DNA from: Catenuloplanes indicus
GTDB lineage: Bacteria > Actinomycetota > Actinomycetes > Mycobacteriales > Micromonosporaceae
Length of the DNA: 64,000 bases
Direction: 5' to 3'
Assembly: GCF_030813715.1 (NCBI RefSeq)
Contig: NZ_JAUSUZ010000001.1
Location: forward strand, 8,352,501-8,416,500
Part shown: one piece after another, positions 33,718-43,252 of the stretch
Numbering within the stretch: the stretch's first letter is position 1
Layout: every line of letters starts with the position of its first letter
The notes under the pieces: model-generated
What the model saw: only the letters and a program-made list of their open reading frames with translations
Databases searched by the model: none
Told to the model about the DNA's origin: nothing
Made by a program: the position numbers and the translations under genes

Positions 33718-35214
33718 TCACGTCTCCGGTGCTGCCGGCCGGCTGACGAAGACGGCGGCCTCGACCGCGCGTTTCCAGCGGGCGTGTTCGGCGGCCCGGT
33801 GGGCCGGGGGCATGGCGGGGTGCCAGACGCCGGCGCGGTGGCGGTTGTTGCGCAGGTCCTGGAGGTCGGTCCAGTAGCCGGTGGTGAGGCCGGCGGCGTA
33901 GGCGGCACCGAGCGAGACCGTCTCCGGGACCATCGAGCGTTCCACCGGTACGCCGAGGACGTCCGCGACCAGCTGCATCAGCAGATTGTCCGCGGTCATG
34001 CCGCCGTCGACGCTGAGCGTGGCGAGCGTGAGGCCGGAGTCCGCGTTCATCGCGTCGACCACGTCGCGGGTCTGCCACGCGGTGGCCTCGAGGACCGCGC
34101 GGGCCAGGTGCCCCTTGGTGATGTAGCTGGTCAGGCCCACGATGATGCCGCGTGCCTCGGTGCGCCAGTAGGGGGCGAACAGGCCGGAGAACGCGGGGAC
34201 GATGTAGGCGCCGCCGTTGTCGTCGACGGTCCGGGCCAGCGTCTCGATCTCCGACGGCGTGGCGATCAGGCCGAGTCCGTCACGCATCCACTGGACCAGC
34301 GAGCCGGCGATCGCGATCGAGCCCTCCAGCGCGTACGCCGGTGGCTGCCCGTCGATTCGGTAGGCGACCGTGCTGATCAGCCCGTGCGTGGACGTGGCCG
34401 GCCGCGGACCGGTGTTCATCAGCAGGAACCCGCCGGTGCCGTACGTGCACTTGGTGTCGCCCGGGTCGAAGCACGCCTGGCCGAACAGCGCGGCCTGCTG
34501 GTCGCCGATCGCGGCGCCGATCGGCACGCCGAGGAACGACGTGCCGAAGTGGGCGGACGACGGCCGGATCTCCGGCAGCATCGCGGCGGGGATGTCGTAC
34601 AGCGCGAGCAGCCGTGCGTCCCAGTCCAGGGCGGAGAGCGACATCAGCTGGGTACGGCTGGCGTTGGTCACGTCGGTGGCGAACACGTCCCCGCCGGTGA
34701 GGTTCCAGATCAGCCAGGTGTCCATGGTGCCGCACAGGATCTCGCCGCGCGCCGCCCGTACCCGCAGCGATGGGTCTTGATCCAGTAACCACCGGATCCG
34801 GGGCGCGGAGAAGTAGGTGGACGGCGGCAGCCCGGTGATCTCCCGCAGCAGGTCGCCGTGCCCGAGCGCGGCGACGAGACCGGCCGTCCGGGTGTCCTGC
34901 CAGACGATCGCGGGTGCGACCGGCACGCCGGTCCGCCGGTCCCACAGCACGGTCGTCTCGCGCTGGTTCGCGATGCCGATCGCGGCCACCTGGCCGGGCT
35001 CGAGGCCGGCCTCGCGCAGCGCCTGCGGGATGAGTTTCCGCACGTCGCGCCAGATGCGGGCGGCGTCGTGCTCGACCCAGCCGGGTCGCGGGTAGGACTG
35101 GGGGAGCGGGCTGCGGGCCACCGCGACCACGGTCGCGCGCCGGTCGAAGACGATGCAGCGCGTCGACGTGGTGCCCTGGTCGATCGCGAGCACGTACCGC
35201 TCGGTGAGGCTCAC
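33718..35214 (-). CDS. glpK: glycerol kinase (copy 1)
   Basis: The 498-residue FGGY kinase phosphorylates glycerol to sn-glycerol 3-phosphate. It contains [15 protein letters not shown] (phosphate 1), [50 protein letters not shown] and the C-terminal ATP contacts. It follows the IclR regulator with a 4-base GTGA overlap. A TTA leucine codon occurs in the RWLLDQDPS segment, where copy 2 has CTG; TTA codons are rare here and in Streptomyces depend on the bldA tRNA. A central 205-bp block is ~93% identical to the other glpK. Confidence 0.95.
   Translation of the reverse strand: MSLTERYVLAIDQGTTSTRCIVFDRRATVVAVARSPLPQSYPRPGWVEHDAARIWRDVRKLIPQALREAGLEPGQVAAIGIANQRETTVLWDRRTGVPVAPAIVWQDTRTAGLVAALGHGDLLREITGLPPSTYFSAPRIRWLLDQDPSLRVRAARGEILCGTMDTWLIWNLTGGDVFATDVTNASRTQLMSLSALDWDARLLALYDIPAAMLPEIRPSSAHFGTSFLGVPIGAAIGDQQAALFGQACFDPGDTKCTYGTGGFLLMNTGPRPATSTHGLISTVAYRIDGQPPAYALEGSIAIAGSLVQWMRDGLGLIATPSEIETLARTVDDNGGAYIVPAFSGLFAPYWRTEARGIIVGLTSYITKGHLARAVLEATAWQTRDVVDAMNADSGLTLATLSVDGGMTADNLLMQLVADVLGVPVERSMVPETVSLGAAYAAGLTTGYWTDLQDLRNNRHRAGVWHPAMPPAHRAAEHARWKRAVEAAVFVSRPAAPET
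34640..34844 (-). repeat. inverted 205-bp repeat, arm 1 (in glpK copy 1)
   Basis: Aligned without gaps to 36401-36605 on the opposite strand with 14 mismatches (about 93% identity), including a 68-base run without any difference. The kinases are much more divergent upstream of this block. Confidence 0.85.
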
Positions 35215-35963
35215 CGTGCCAGCGCCCGGGAGGTCGCCCGCGCCGCGTCGGCCACGTGCGTGACCAGCCGGGCCCGGGGCCGTCCGGTGGTGTCGCAGAC
35301 GCGGTCGACCGGTCCGGACACGCCGATCGCGCCGACCACCAGGCCGCCGGTGGTGCGCAGCGGCGCCGCGATCCCGGCCGTGCCCGCGTCGTGCTCGCCC
35401 ACCGCCGCGGCCCAGCCCCGCGCCCGGGTCTCGGCCAGCGCGGCCCGCAGCCGCGCGTCCGAGGTGATCGTCGACCGGGTGAAGGGCTCGAGAACGACGT
35501 CGGTGCCGCCGGCCGCGTACGCGAGCAGCACCTTCCCGAGCGCGGTCGCGTGCAGCGGCAGCCGCCGGCCGATCTCCAGCCGCTGCGCCGAGTCGTCCGG
35601 CCGGAACACGTGGTGGGCGACCACGGCCGCGCCGTCACGCAGCGCCGCGACCCGGACCGTCTCGCGGCTGCGCACCGCGAGCGTGTCCGCCCAGTCCAGC
35701 GCGCGGGCACGCAACTCGTTCGGGTCGACGCCGGTCCCCAGCGTGCGCAGCGCGTCGCCGAGCCGGTAGCGGTCGTCGCGCGGGTCCTGCGCCACGAACC
35801 CGACGTGCGCGAGCGTGCGCAGGATGCTGTGCGCGGTCGACTTGGCCAGGCCGAGCGCGTCCGCTATCTCCTTGACCCGCAGCCCGGCCGGCGCGGCGCC
35901 GATCAGCCGGAGCATCGCGGACGACCGCTCGATGGACTGGATCAATCCGGGCACGTGCGACAT
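35211..35963 (-). CDS. IclR-family regulator of glycerol use (GylR-like)
   Basis: The 250-residue regulator has an IclR winged helix ([40 protein letters not shown]) and the effector domain ([47 protein letters not shown]). Its position between glpK and the divergent glpK-glpD genes mirrors GylR of Streptomyces gylCABX, an IclR protein responding to glycerol or glycerol 3-phosphate. It overlaps glpK copy 1 by four bases, so both are cotranscribed. A 19-bp palindrome covers its own start codon. Confidence 0.9.
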   Translation of the reverse strand: MSHVPGLIQSIERSSAMLRLIGAAPAGLRVKEIADALGLAKSTAHSILRTLAHVGFVAQDPRDDRYRLGDALRTLGTGVDPNELRARALDWADTLAVRSRETVRVAALRDGAAVVAHHVFRPDDSAQRLEIGRRLPLHATALGKVLLAYAAGGTDVVLEPFTRSTITSDARLRAALAETRARGWAAAVGEHDAGTAGIAAPLRTTGGLVVGAIGVSGPVDRVCDTTGRPRARLVTHVADAARATSRALAR

Positions 35964-35972
35964 TGTCGCACG
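35954..35972. promoter_or_regulatory. palindromic operator over the iclR start codon
   Basis: CGTGCGAC-ATT-GTCGCACG, eight-base perfect arms with a three-base centre, spans the ATG of iclR (35961-35963). It is 68 bases before the divergent glpK start, so one site could control both directions. A nearby GTTGTCGCGGACC at 35979 may be a second half-site. Confidence 0.6.
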
Positions 35973-36039
35973 CGGAGCGTTGTCGCGGACCCGGCCGGTT
36001 CATACCGTCGGGATCATCCGGCAATCGAGAGGACACACT

Positions 36040-37512
36040 GTGGCGGACTTCGTCGGCGCGGTCGATCAGGGGACCACCAGCACCCGGTTCATGATCTTCG
36101 ACCGGTCCGGTGCGGAGGTCGCGCGCGGCCAGGTCGAGCACCGGCAGATCCTCCCGCGGTCCGGCTGGGTCGAGCACGACCCGATCGAGCTGTACGAGAA
36201 CACCCGCAAGACCATGGAGGCCGCGCTCGCGTCCGCCGGGCTGACCGCGTCCGACCTGGCCACGATCGGGATCACGAACCAGCGGGAGAGCGTGGTGCTG
36301 TGGGAGCGCGCGACCGGCCGCCCGCTGCACAACGTGATCGGCTGGCAGGACACCCGGACGGCGGAACTGGTGACCTCGATCGGTCACGCCGCCGAGATCC
36401 GGGAGATCACCGGGCTGCCACCGGCCACCTACTTCTCCGCCACCAAGATCCGGTGGCTGCTGGATCAAGACCCATCGCTGCGGGTACGGGCGGCACGCGG
36501 CGAGATCCTGGCCGGCACCGTGGACACCTGGCTGCTGTGGAACCTCACCGGCGGGGACGTGTTCGCCACCGACGTGACCAACGCCAGCCGTACCCAGCTG
36601 ATGTCCCTGGAGACCCTGACCTGGGATCCGCGGCTGCTCGCGCTGTTCGGCATTCCCGCGGAGATGCTGCCGGAGATCCGGTCGTCGTCCGCGCACTTCG
36701 GCACCGCGACGAACGGTGTGCCGATCGAGGCGGTGATCGGCGACCAGCAGGCCGCGCTGTTCGGGCAGACCTGCTTCGACCCGGGTGACGCCAAGGCCAC
36801 GTACGGCACCGGGAACTTCATCCTGCTCAACACCGGCGGTACGCCGGTCCGGTCCACGCACGGGCTGCTCACCACGGTCGCCTACCGCAACGGCGACGAG
36901 CCGCCGGTCTACGCGCTGGAGGGCTCGATCGCCGCCACCGGCGCCGCGATCCAGTGGCTGCGCGACCAGGCCGGCTTCTTCGACGACGCGGCGCAGAGCG
37001 AGACGCTGGCCGGGAGCGTCGAGGACAGCGGCGGCGTGGTGTTCGTGCCCGCGTTCTCCGGGCTGTTCGCGCCGTACTGGCGGCCGGACGCGCGCGGCGC
37101 GATCCTCGGGCTGTCCCGCTTCCACACCGCGGCGCACATCACCCGGGCCGCGCTGGAGGCGATCTGCTACCAGACCCGGGACGTGGTCGACGCGATGGCG
37201 CTGGACGCGGGCACGCCGCTGTCGAAGCTGCGGGTGGACGGCGGCATCACGGCGAACGCGCTGTGCATGCAACTGCAGGCGGACATCCTCGGCGTACCCG
37301 TGATCAGGCCCGCGGTCGCCGAGACCACCGCGCTCGGCGCGGCCTACGCGGCCGGGCTGACCGCCGGATTCTGGGCCTCCACCGACGAACTCCGCGCCAA
37401 CTGGCGGGAATCCCGCCGCTGGCAGACCACCTGGCCGGCCGACCGCCGGGACCAGGGACACACACGCTGGAAGGCCGCGGTCGAGCGCACCTTCGGACTA
37501 GGGGATATCTGA
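36040..37512 (+). CDS. glpK: glycerol kinase (copy 2)
   Basis: The 490-residue FGGY kinase has [62 protein letters not shown] and [10 protein letters not shown]. The GTG start at 36040 has GAGAGGA eight bases upstream. It ends in TGATG shared with glpD, the classic coupled order. N-terminal parts differ clearly from copy 1 (about half the residues), whereas the centre is nearly identical. With glpD next door this copy is the likely main catabolic kinase. No glycerol facilitator gene is adjacent. Confidence 0.95.
   Translation: MADFVGAVDQGTTSTRFMIFDRSGAEVARGQVEHRQILPRSGWVEHDPIELYENTRKTMEAALASAGLTASDLATIGITNQRESVVLWERATGRPLHNVIGWQDTRTAELVTSIGHAAEIREITGLPPATYFSATKIRWLLDQDPSLRVRAARGEILAGTVDTWLLWNLTGGDVFATDVTNASRTQLMSLETLTWDPRLLALFGIPAEMLPEIRSSSAHFGTATNGVPIEAVIGDQQAALFGQTCFDPGDAKATYGTGNFILLNTGGTPVRSTHGLLTTVAYRNGDEPPVYALEGSIAATGAAIQWLRDQAGFFDDAAQSETLAGSVEDSGGVVFVPAFSGLFAPYWRPDARGAILGLSRFHTAAHITRAALEAICYQTRDVVDAMALDAGTPLSKLRVDGGITANALCMQLQADILGVPVIRPAVAETTALGAAYAAGLTAGFWASTDELRANWRESRRWQTTWPADRRDQGHTRWKAAVERTFGLGDI
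36401..36605 (+). repeat. inverted 205-bp repeat, arm 2 (in glpK copy 2)
   Basis: Counterpart of 34640-34844 in opposite orientation; it encodes [14 protein letters not shown] through RTQLMS. The arms are 1.56 kb apart and flank iclR. Confidence 0.85.
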
Positions 37513-39209
37513 TGTTGACACCACAGGCGCGTACGGCGGCGCTGGCCGCCATGACCAGCCAGGAGCTGGACGTCCTGGTCATCGGTGGCGGCGTGACCGG
37601 CGCCGGTGCCGCGCTGGACGCGGCCACCCGCGGGCTCACCGTCGGCCTGGTCGAGGCGCGCGACTTCGCCAGCGGCACGTCCAGCCGGTCCAGCAAGCTC
37701 ATCCACGGCGGCGTGCGCTACCTGGAGATGCTGGACTTCGGCCTGGTCCGGGAGGCGCTGCGGGAACGCGGCCTGCTGATCCAGAAGCTGGCACCGCACC
37801 TGGTCCGGCCGGTGCCGTTCCTCTACCCGCTGCGGCACGTCGGCTGGGAACGGCTCTACGTCGGCGCCGGGATCTTCCTCTACGACGCGCTGAGCGTGTC
37901 CGGCGGCACTAGCGCCGGGATTCCCAAGCACAAGCACCTGTCCCGCGGCGCGGCGCTGCGCGCGTTCCCCGGGCTGCGGCCGGAGTCGCTCGCCGGTGCG
38001 ATCCAGTACTACGACGCGCAGGTCGACGACGCGCGGCACACCATGTTCCTGGCCCGCACCGCCGCCGCCCACGGAGCACACGTCGCGTCCCGTACCGTGG
38101 TCGACGGCTTCCTCCGATCGTCCGACGGACGGGTCGCGGGTGTCCGGGCGACCGACGCGGAGACCGGTGCCGCGCTGGAGATCCGTGCCAAGTCGGTGAT
38201 CAACGCGACCGGTGTCTGGACGGACGACCTCCAGTCGCTGCTGCCGGAGCCGGGCAAGTTCCAGATCACCGCGTCGAAGGGCATCCACCTGGTGGTGCCG
38301 AGGTCCGCGATCCCCGGCCACTCCGGCATGATCCTGCGCACCGCGACCAGCGTGCTGTTCGTTATCCCGTGGGACCGGCACTGGATCGTCGGCACCACCG
38401 ACACGCCGTGGACGCTGGACAAGTCGCACCCGGCCGCGTCCGGGCGCGACGTCGACTACCTGCTCGCCGAGGTCAACAAGGCGCTCGTCACGCCGCTGAC
38501 CAGGGACGACATCCAGGGCGTCTACGCCGGGCTGCGCCCGCTGATCTCCGCCACCGCGGAGACCACGGCCAAGCTGTCCCGCGAGCACGCGGTCGACTCA
38601 CCGGTGCCCGGGCTGGTGGTGATCGCGGGTGGCAAGTACACGACGTACCGGGTGATGGCCAAGGACGCGGTCGATCTCGCGGTCAAGGGGCTCCCGCACC
38701 GCGTGCCGGCCTCCTGCACGGAACAGGTGCCGCTGCTCGGCGCGGCCGGGTATCGCGCCGCGTGGAACCGGCGGCACGCGCTCGGCCGCGGCACCGGGCT
38801 CGGCGTGGGACGGATCGAACACCTGCTGCACCGGTACGGGACGCTGGTCGACGAGGTGCTGGCGCTGATCGACCGCGACCCGTCGCTCGGCACGCCGCTG
38901 CCCGGTGCGGAGGACTACCTGGCCGCGGAGATCGTCTACGCGGTCACCCACGAGGGCGCGCGCCACCTGGAGGACGTGCTCACCCGCCGTACCCGGATCT
39001 CGATCGAGACCGCGGACCGCGGAATCACGGCGGCCCGCGCGGCCGCACCGCTGATCGCGGACGCGCTCGACTGGTCGGCCGCCGACGTCGCGCGGGAGAT
39101 CAGCCACTACGAGTCCCGGGTCGCGGCCGAACTCGCGGCGCAGTCCGCCCCGGACGACGCCGGCGCGGATGCGCTGCGCCGCGAGGCCCCCGAGATCGTG
39201 CCGGCCTGA
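37512..39209 (+). CDS. glpD: glycerol-3-phosphate dehydrogenase (FAD, aerobic)
   Basis: The 565-residue flavoenzyme oxidises glycerol 3-phosphate to dihydroxyacetone phosphate and feeds electrons to quinones at the membrane. FAD-binding VLVIGGGVTGAGAALDAATRG lies at ~19-40, followed by SSRSSKLIHGGVRYLE. VINATGVWTDD, LFVIPWDRHWIVGTTDTPW and the conserved GGKYTTYR are present, then the C-terminal helical domain. ATG 37512 overlaps the glpK stop. GGGGATAT serves as ribosome binding site inside glpK. A strong hairpin ends the operon. Confidence 0.95.
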   Translation: MLTPQARTAALAAMTSQELDVLVIGGGVTGAGAALDAATRGLTVGLVEARDFASGTSSRSSKLIHGGVRYLEMLDFGLVREALRERGLLIQKLAPHLVRPVPFLYPLRHVGWERLYVGAGIFLYDALSVSGGTSAGIPKHKHLSRGAALRAFPGLRPESLAGAIQYYDAQVDDARHTMFLARTAAAHGAHVASRTVVDGFLRSSDGRVAGVRATDAETGAALEIRAKSVINATGVWTDDLQSLLPEPGKFQITASKGIHLVVPRSAIPGHSGMILRTATSVLFVIPWDRHWIVGTTDTPWTLDKSHPAASGRDVDYLLAEVNKALVTPLTRDDIQGVYAGLRPLISATAETTAKLSREHAVDSPVPGLVVIAGGKYTTYRVMAKDAVDLAVKGLPHRVPASCTEQVPLLGAAGYRAAWNRRHALGRGTGLGVGRIEHLLHRYGTLVDEVLALIDRDPSLGTPLPGAEDYLAAEIVYAVTHEGARHLEDVLTRRTRISIETADRGITAARAAAPLIADALDWSAADVAREISHYESRVAAELAAQSAPDDAGADALRREAPEIVPA

Positions 39210-39217
39210 CCACGTGC

Positions 39218-39246
39218 GTGACCGGCCGCCTCTAGCGGCCGGTCAC
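39218..39246 (+). terminator. glp operon terminator
   Basis: Perfect 12-bp stem GTGACCGGCCGC/GCGGCCGGTCAC with loop CTCTA, eight bases after the glpD stop. Confidence 0.75.
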
Positions 39247-39314
39247 CGGTCGTCCGGCCCTTTCCCCGCCCGTACCGCGGATCGCGCCGCGCTCGCCCGC
39301 TTAAGATCATCGGC

Positions 39315-39746
39315 ATGACGACGTACGCGCTCTACGCGTGGGGCAACTTCATCTACGAGGTCGGGCTGGACCGGCACCCGGAGTGGCTGGACCCGGCGCT
39401 GCTGCGCGGCGAGCGGGACGAGCTCAACGACCACCTGACCATTCTGGACACCGGGACGCTGCGGGTGGACGGGCCCGGCACGATCTTCGAGATCGGTGAC
39501 GAGCGGGTCGAGGGGCGGACGCTGCTCGGCCGGGAGCCGGCGGACGGCGAGTGGCGGGTCGTGCGGATCCGGGTGGCGACGGACGGGACGCGCGAGGACG
39601 CACTGCGGATCACCACGATGCTGGAGGCGGAAGCCGACGTCTACGCCGAGGACACCCCCGCCAGGAATCCGCTCCCGTTCGGCGAGGTCGACACGTTCTG
39701 GACGGACGACCACGGCCAGTGGGACCTCGCACTGGTCAGGGTGTGA
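39315..39746 (+). CDS. hypothetical protein
   Basis: The 143-residue soluble acidic protein (TTYALYAWGNFIYEVGLDRH at the start) has no membrane segment, no cysteine cluster and no motif I recognise. The alternation of WRVVRIRV, ITTMLEAEADVYAE and WTDDHGQWDLALVRV suggests an alpha/beta fold. It overlaps the convergent DUF1905 gene by 11 bases. Codon usage is normal for the window, supporting a real gene. Confidence 0.7.
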   Translation: MTTYALYAWGNFIYEVGLDRHPEWLDPALLRGERDELNDHLTILDTGTLRVDGPGTIFEIGDERVEGRTLLGREPADGEWRVVRIRVATDGTREDALRITTMLEAEADVYAEDTPARNPLPFGEVDTFWTDDHGQWDLALVRV

Positions 39747-40035
39747 GGACCTCGACCGTGACCGCGGTGACGTCGCCGGGGGCGAGACCGTTCCTCTCCC
39801 GGACCGCGCGCTTGACCGGGAGGACGTAGGCGCCGCGCTTGCCGTCCGGGAAGATCGAGGTGGACCACTCGCTGCGGCCGATGACGGCGCGAACCTTGAC
39901 CGCGCCGAAACCGCGCCGCAGCCCCGCGGTCAGGTGCTTGATGTCGTCGGAGGCGTCCTCCGGCAGGCTGACGAACGTCCAGCTCTCCTGGCGCGCGTCC
40001 CACTCCCAGAGCGGCGCCTCGAACTCGATGATCAC
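39736..40035 (-). CDS. DUF1905-domain protein
   Basis: The 99-residue protein reads VIIEFEAPLWEWDARQESWT, FVSLPEDASDDI, GFGAVKVRAVIGRSEWSTSI and LPVKRAVRERNGLAPGDVTAV, the compact beta-barrel pattern of DUF1905. That domain is often found alone or joined to YdeI/OmpD-associated domains. Its biochemical role is unknown. GTG at 40035 overlaps the methyltransferase stop as GTGA, so the two are coupled. Confidence 0.8.
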   Translation of the reverse strand: MIIEFEAPLWEWDARQESWTFVSLPEDASDDIKHLTAGLRRGFGAVKVRAVIGRSEWSTSIFPDGKRGAYVLPVKRAVRERNGLAPGDVTAVTVEVLTP

Positions 40036-40619
40036 TTGGACAGCACCGCCACCAGGAAGTCGGCGTCCGGGCCGAACGGGCGCAGGTCCCACGTGCCGAG
40101 CAGCACGGACGCGCTCAGGCCGGCCTCCTTCACGTCCGCCAGGTAGGCGTCGAAGTCGTAGCCGCGGCCGGCGCCGAAGCCGGTGACCACGCGCCCGCCG
40201 TCGGCCAGGTGATCGGCGAAACGGCGCAGGATCTCGACGCGGGTGGACGGCGCCACGAACGTCAGCACGTTCCCGGCGCAGACGATCACGTCGAACCGGT
40301 CCGGCAGGCTCAACTCCGCGAGGTCGCCGACGAGCCACCGCGTTCCCGGATACGTCGTCCGCGCGTCCTCGATCAGCTCCGGGTCCAGGTCGACGCCGGT
40401 CACGGTGTGGCCGGCCGCGGCCAGCAGCCCGCCGACCCGCCCGGTGCCGCACCCGGCGTCCAGGATCCGCGCGTCACGCGGCACCATCGCGTCGACCAGG
40501 CGAGCCTCGCCGCCCAGATCGGCCCCGCGCGCCGCCATGTCCCGGAACCGCTGGATGTACCACCGCGCATGCCCCGGATTCTCCGCGACCTGCCGCAGCC
40601 ACAGATTCTCCTCGGCCAT
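40032..40619 (-). CDS. class I SAM-dependent methyltransferase
   Basis: The 195-residue protein has motif I DARILDAGCGTGRVGGLLAA, the acidic end of strand 2 (VTGVDLDPELI), VGDLAEL and FDVIVCAGNVLTFV. The substrate cannot be told. ATG at 40619 starts the typical MAEENLWLRQVAENPGH; upstream in-frame codons lack protein character. It is coupled to the DUF1905 gene downstream. Confidence 0.88.
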   Translation of the reverse strand: MAEENLWLRQVAENPGHARWYIQRFRDMAARGADLGGEARLVDAMVPRDARILDAGCGTGRVGGLLAAAGHTVTGVDLDPELIEDARTTYPGTRWLVGDLAELSLPDRFDVIVCAGNVLTFVAPSTRVEILRRFADHLADGGRVVTGFGAGRGYDFDAYLADVKEAGLSASVLLGTWDLRPFGPDADFLVAVLSK

Positions 40620-40665
40620 GACCACCCCACCCCGTACCCTCAAGATCTGCTGTTGCCGGTCAAAC

Positions 40666-41556
40666 CTAGCCCGCCCGGCCGGGACCGGCGCCACGGACCC
40701 GCGTCCCCGGACGCGCTTGCCGGCGCGGCCGGGGATCCGACCAGAGCGCGAGGAGCTTCATGTTGTCGTGGGACGGGCTGCCCGGGTCGGTGTTGTAGAT
40801 GAAGAGGGTCTGGTCGGGGTCGCCGGGGAGGGCCAGGGCCTCGTAGCGGATGGTGATCGGGCCGACCGCGGGGTGGAGCAGGTGTTTCGTGCCGTGCGTG
40901 CGTTCGTGGACGCGGTGGCCGTTCCACCAGGTGCGGAACTCGGCGCTCTTGATCGTCAGTTCGCCGACCAGCTCGTTCAGCCGGACGTCGTCGGGGTGGC
41001 GGCCGGCGTAGAGCCGCAGGGTGCCGACGACGTCGGCGGCGACCGTACGCCAGTCGGTGAAGAGGTCGCGCGCGGCCGGGTCGAGGAAGACCCAGCGGGT
41101 GTAGTTGCGCTCGCGTGGCGGTAGCGCGGGCCAGTCCGCGAGCAGCGCGCGGGCCAGCGGGTTCGCCGCGAGGATGTCGGTGCGGCGGCCGACGATGAAC
41201 GCCGGGTGCTCGGTCATCGACGCGATCATCTGCTGCATCGCCGGCCGCACCTTCTGCGCCGGCAGCCGCTCGGCCGGCCGGCGTGCCGGTTTCGCCAGGT
41301 CGGCCAGGTGGGCGTGACCGGCGGCGTCGAGGCGGAAGACGCGGCTCAGCGCGTCGATCACCGCATCGGACGGGCTGGTGTGCCGCCCCTGCTCCAGGCG
41401 CGTGTAGTAGTCGACGCTCACGCCGGCGAGCTGCGCGACCTCCTCGCGGCGCAGACCGCGTACCCGTCGTCCCTGCCCCACGTCCTCGGGCTCGGTGGCC
41501 GCCCGGCAGGCCCGCAGGAACTCGCCCAGTGCCGACCGATGATCCATGCCGTCCAT
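40666..41556 (-). CDS. XRE-family regulator with MmyB-like ligand-binding domain
   Basis: The 296-residue regulator has an N-terminal XRE helix-turn-helix (LGEFLRACRAAT, RGLRREEVAQLAGVSVDYYTRLEQG). It is followed by an MmyB-like domain (FIVGRRTDILAANPLARALLAD, NYTRWVFLDPAARDLFTDW, HPAVGPITIRYEAL). This PAS-like domain binds fatty-acid-like ligands in known structures. It faces a divergent SDR gene 139 bases away, a common actinomycete pairing in which the regulator represses the SDR. ATG 41547 is an alternative start three codons in. Confidence 0.88.
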   Translation of the reverse strand: MDGMDHRSALGEFLRACRAATEPEDVGQGRRVRGLRREEVAQLAGVSVDYYTRLEQGRHTSPSDAVIDALSRVFRLDAAGHAHLADLAKPARRPAERLPAQKVRPAMQQMIASMTEHPAFIVGRRTDILAANPLARALLADWPALPPRERNYTRWVFLDPAARDLFTDWRTVAADVVGTLRLYAGRHPDDVRLNELVGELTIKSAEFRTWWNGHRVHERTHGTKHLLHPAVGPITIRYEALALPGDPDQTLFIYNTDPGSPSHDNMKLLALWSDPRPRRQARPGTRVRGAGPGRAG

Positions 41557-41695
41557 CGTCGCGCATCCGGCCGGCCGGCGGGAGGGGCCTGGGTGGGTAT
41601 GCCGTTCCCAGGTACGGCTGGGCCTGCTCGGCCGTGTCCACGGGTCGCCCGCCGGCGAAACATTGAACCCGTCACCACGACCCGAGGAGTTACCC

Positions 41696-42520
41696 ATGAA
41701 CTGGTTCGTCACCGGCACGTCCCGCGGCCTCGGCCTGGAGCTGGTCAAGCAGCTGCTCTCCCGCGGCGACAGCGTCGCGGCGACCACCCGCTCGACCGCC
41801 CGGCTGACCGAGGCGCTCGGCGGCGCGGACACCGCGCGGCTGCTGCCGCTGGAGGTCGACCTGGCCGACGAGCGGCAGGTCGCGGCGGCCGTGCAGGCCG
41901 CGAAGGAACGCTTCGGCCGGATCGACGTGGTCGTCAACAACGCGGGGTACGGCTTCCTGGGCGCGGTCGAGGAGACCACGGACGCCGAGGCGCGGCAGAT
42001 GTTCGACGTCCAGATCTTCGGCGTCTGGAACGTGCTCCGCGCGGTGCTGCCGGACTTCCGGGCCGAGCGCCGCGGGCACGTGATCAACGTCAGCTCGATC
42101 CTCGGCCTGACCACCTTCCCGGGCTGGGCGCTCTACTGCGCCGGCAAGTACGCGCTGGAGGGCTTGACCGGGTCGCTGGCCGCGGAGGTCGCGGAGTTCG
42201 GCGTCCGGGTCAACCTGATCGAGCCGGGCTATTTCCGCACCGACTTCCTGCGCCCGCACTCGATCGGCCTGCCCACCGGCACGATCGACGGGTACGGCGC
42301 GATCCGGGAGATGACCGAGGCGCACCTGGCCATGCCGGGCACCCAGCTCGGCGACCCGGTCAAGGCCGCCGAGGCGATCATCACGGTCGCGGTGGACGGC
42401 GCGGCACCGCTGCGCCAGCTGCTCGGCTCCGACTCCTACGGCCTGGCGAAGGCCGCGGTCGACGCGCTCAGCGCGGACATCGAGGCCGGCCGCGAGCTGG
42501 CCGTCACGACCGATTCGTGA
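41696..42520 (+). CDS. short-chain dehydrogenase/reductase
   Basis: The 274-residue classical SDR has the cofactor motif TGTSRGLG (residues 6-13), NNAG, the catalytic Ser in NVSSILGL, and YCAGK (Tyr and Lys of the active site), followed by IEPGYFRTDF. ATG 41696 has GAGGAG nine bases upstream. Its substrate is unknown; the divergent MmyB-type regulator suggests ligand-controlled expression. The last 17 bases overlap the convergent DinB-type gene. Confidence 0.92.
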   Translation: MNWFVTGTSRGLGLELVKQLLSRGDSVAATTRSTARLTEALGGADTARLLPLEVDLADERQVAAAVQAAKERFGRIDVVVNNAGYGFLGAVEETTDAEARQMFDVQIFGVWNVLRAVLPDFRAERRGHVINVSSILGLTTFPGWALYCAGKYALEGLTGSLAAEVAEFGVRVNLIEPGYFRTDFLRPHSIGLPTGTIDGYGAIREMTEAHLAMPGTQLGDPVKAAEAIITVAVDGAAPLRQLLGSDSYGLAKAAVDALSADIEAGRELAVTTDS

Positions 42521-43250
42521 GCGCGGCGAGGTCCCGCTCCGCGTAGAGCCGGTGCTGCCACTCCTCGTTGAGTACGGTCAGCAGGCAGTCGGCGACCGGG
42601 TACGAGTCGTTCTCCGCCGGCCAGCCCGGACCCTTCGCGGGCGGCGTCGGCGCGGCCAGCGACTCCGGCGTGAGCGAGGCGATCACGTCGCGGACGCCGG
42701 ACATGCGGTCGGCGCGCAGGGCGAGCACCTCGTCCAGCGCCGGCCGCGCGTCCCGGTCCCACGGCACGCCGGGCGTCGGGGACATGCCGTCCCACGGCAG
42801 GCCGAGCGGGTGCCACGGCGACGGGTCGCCGCCGATCGCGCGCCGCACCCAGGCGTCGGTGGCGAAGACCAGGTGCCGCAACGTCTCGATGAACGACCAC
42901 TCGTCGTCGACGCGCTCGTGCAGCAGTGCCGGGTCGAGCCGCCGTGCGCGGTCGGCGGTCTCGGCCCAGATGCTCTCGACCACCTCCCATGCGGTGACGT
43001 AACCGTCCGGTGTGGTGGGGCGCATCAGCGGGCGGCGCGGGTCGCGGCGGTCCAGCTCCGCCTCGATCAGTGGCGCCACGTCGACGCCGTTGATCACCAG
43101 GTTGCGGACCTCGCCGTCGATGTCCACGTCGGACATCCAGACGCCGCGCATCCGCGCCCGGTGGAAGTCGACGTCGTGGAAGCGGGCGCCGGCCAGCCGC
43201 ACCATCCGGAAGCGCGCGCCGCTCAGGTCCTGCCCGGTGAAGTCCGCCAT
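42504..43250 (-). CDS. pentapeptide-repeat/DinB-like protein
   Basis: The 248-residue protein begins with two to three pentapeptide-like units (DLSGARFRMVRLAGARF, then FHRARMRGVWM) and continues as a DinB/YfiT-like four-helix bundle. Helical metal-site-like His residues are seen in EWSFIETLRHLVF and LNEEWQHRLYAERDL. DinB-like proteins often act as thiol-dependent transferases (mycothiol in actinomycetes). This fusion is frequent in actinomycetes but its reaction is unknown. It sits two bases after the GNAT gene stop, forming an operon. Confidence 0.8.
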   Translation of the reverse strand: MADFTGQDLSGARFRMVRLAGARFHDVDFHRARMRGVWMSDVDIDGEVRNLVINGVDVAPLIEAELDRRDPRRPLMRPTTPDGYVTAWEVVESIWAETADRARRLDPALLHERVDDEWSFIETLRHLVFATDAWVRRAIGGDPSPWHPLGLPWDGMSPTPGVPWDRDARPALDEVLALRADRMSGVRDVIASLTPESLAAPTPPAKGPGWPAENDSYPVADCLLTVLNEEWQHRLYAERDLAALTNRS

Positions 43251-43252
43251 GG

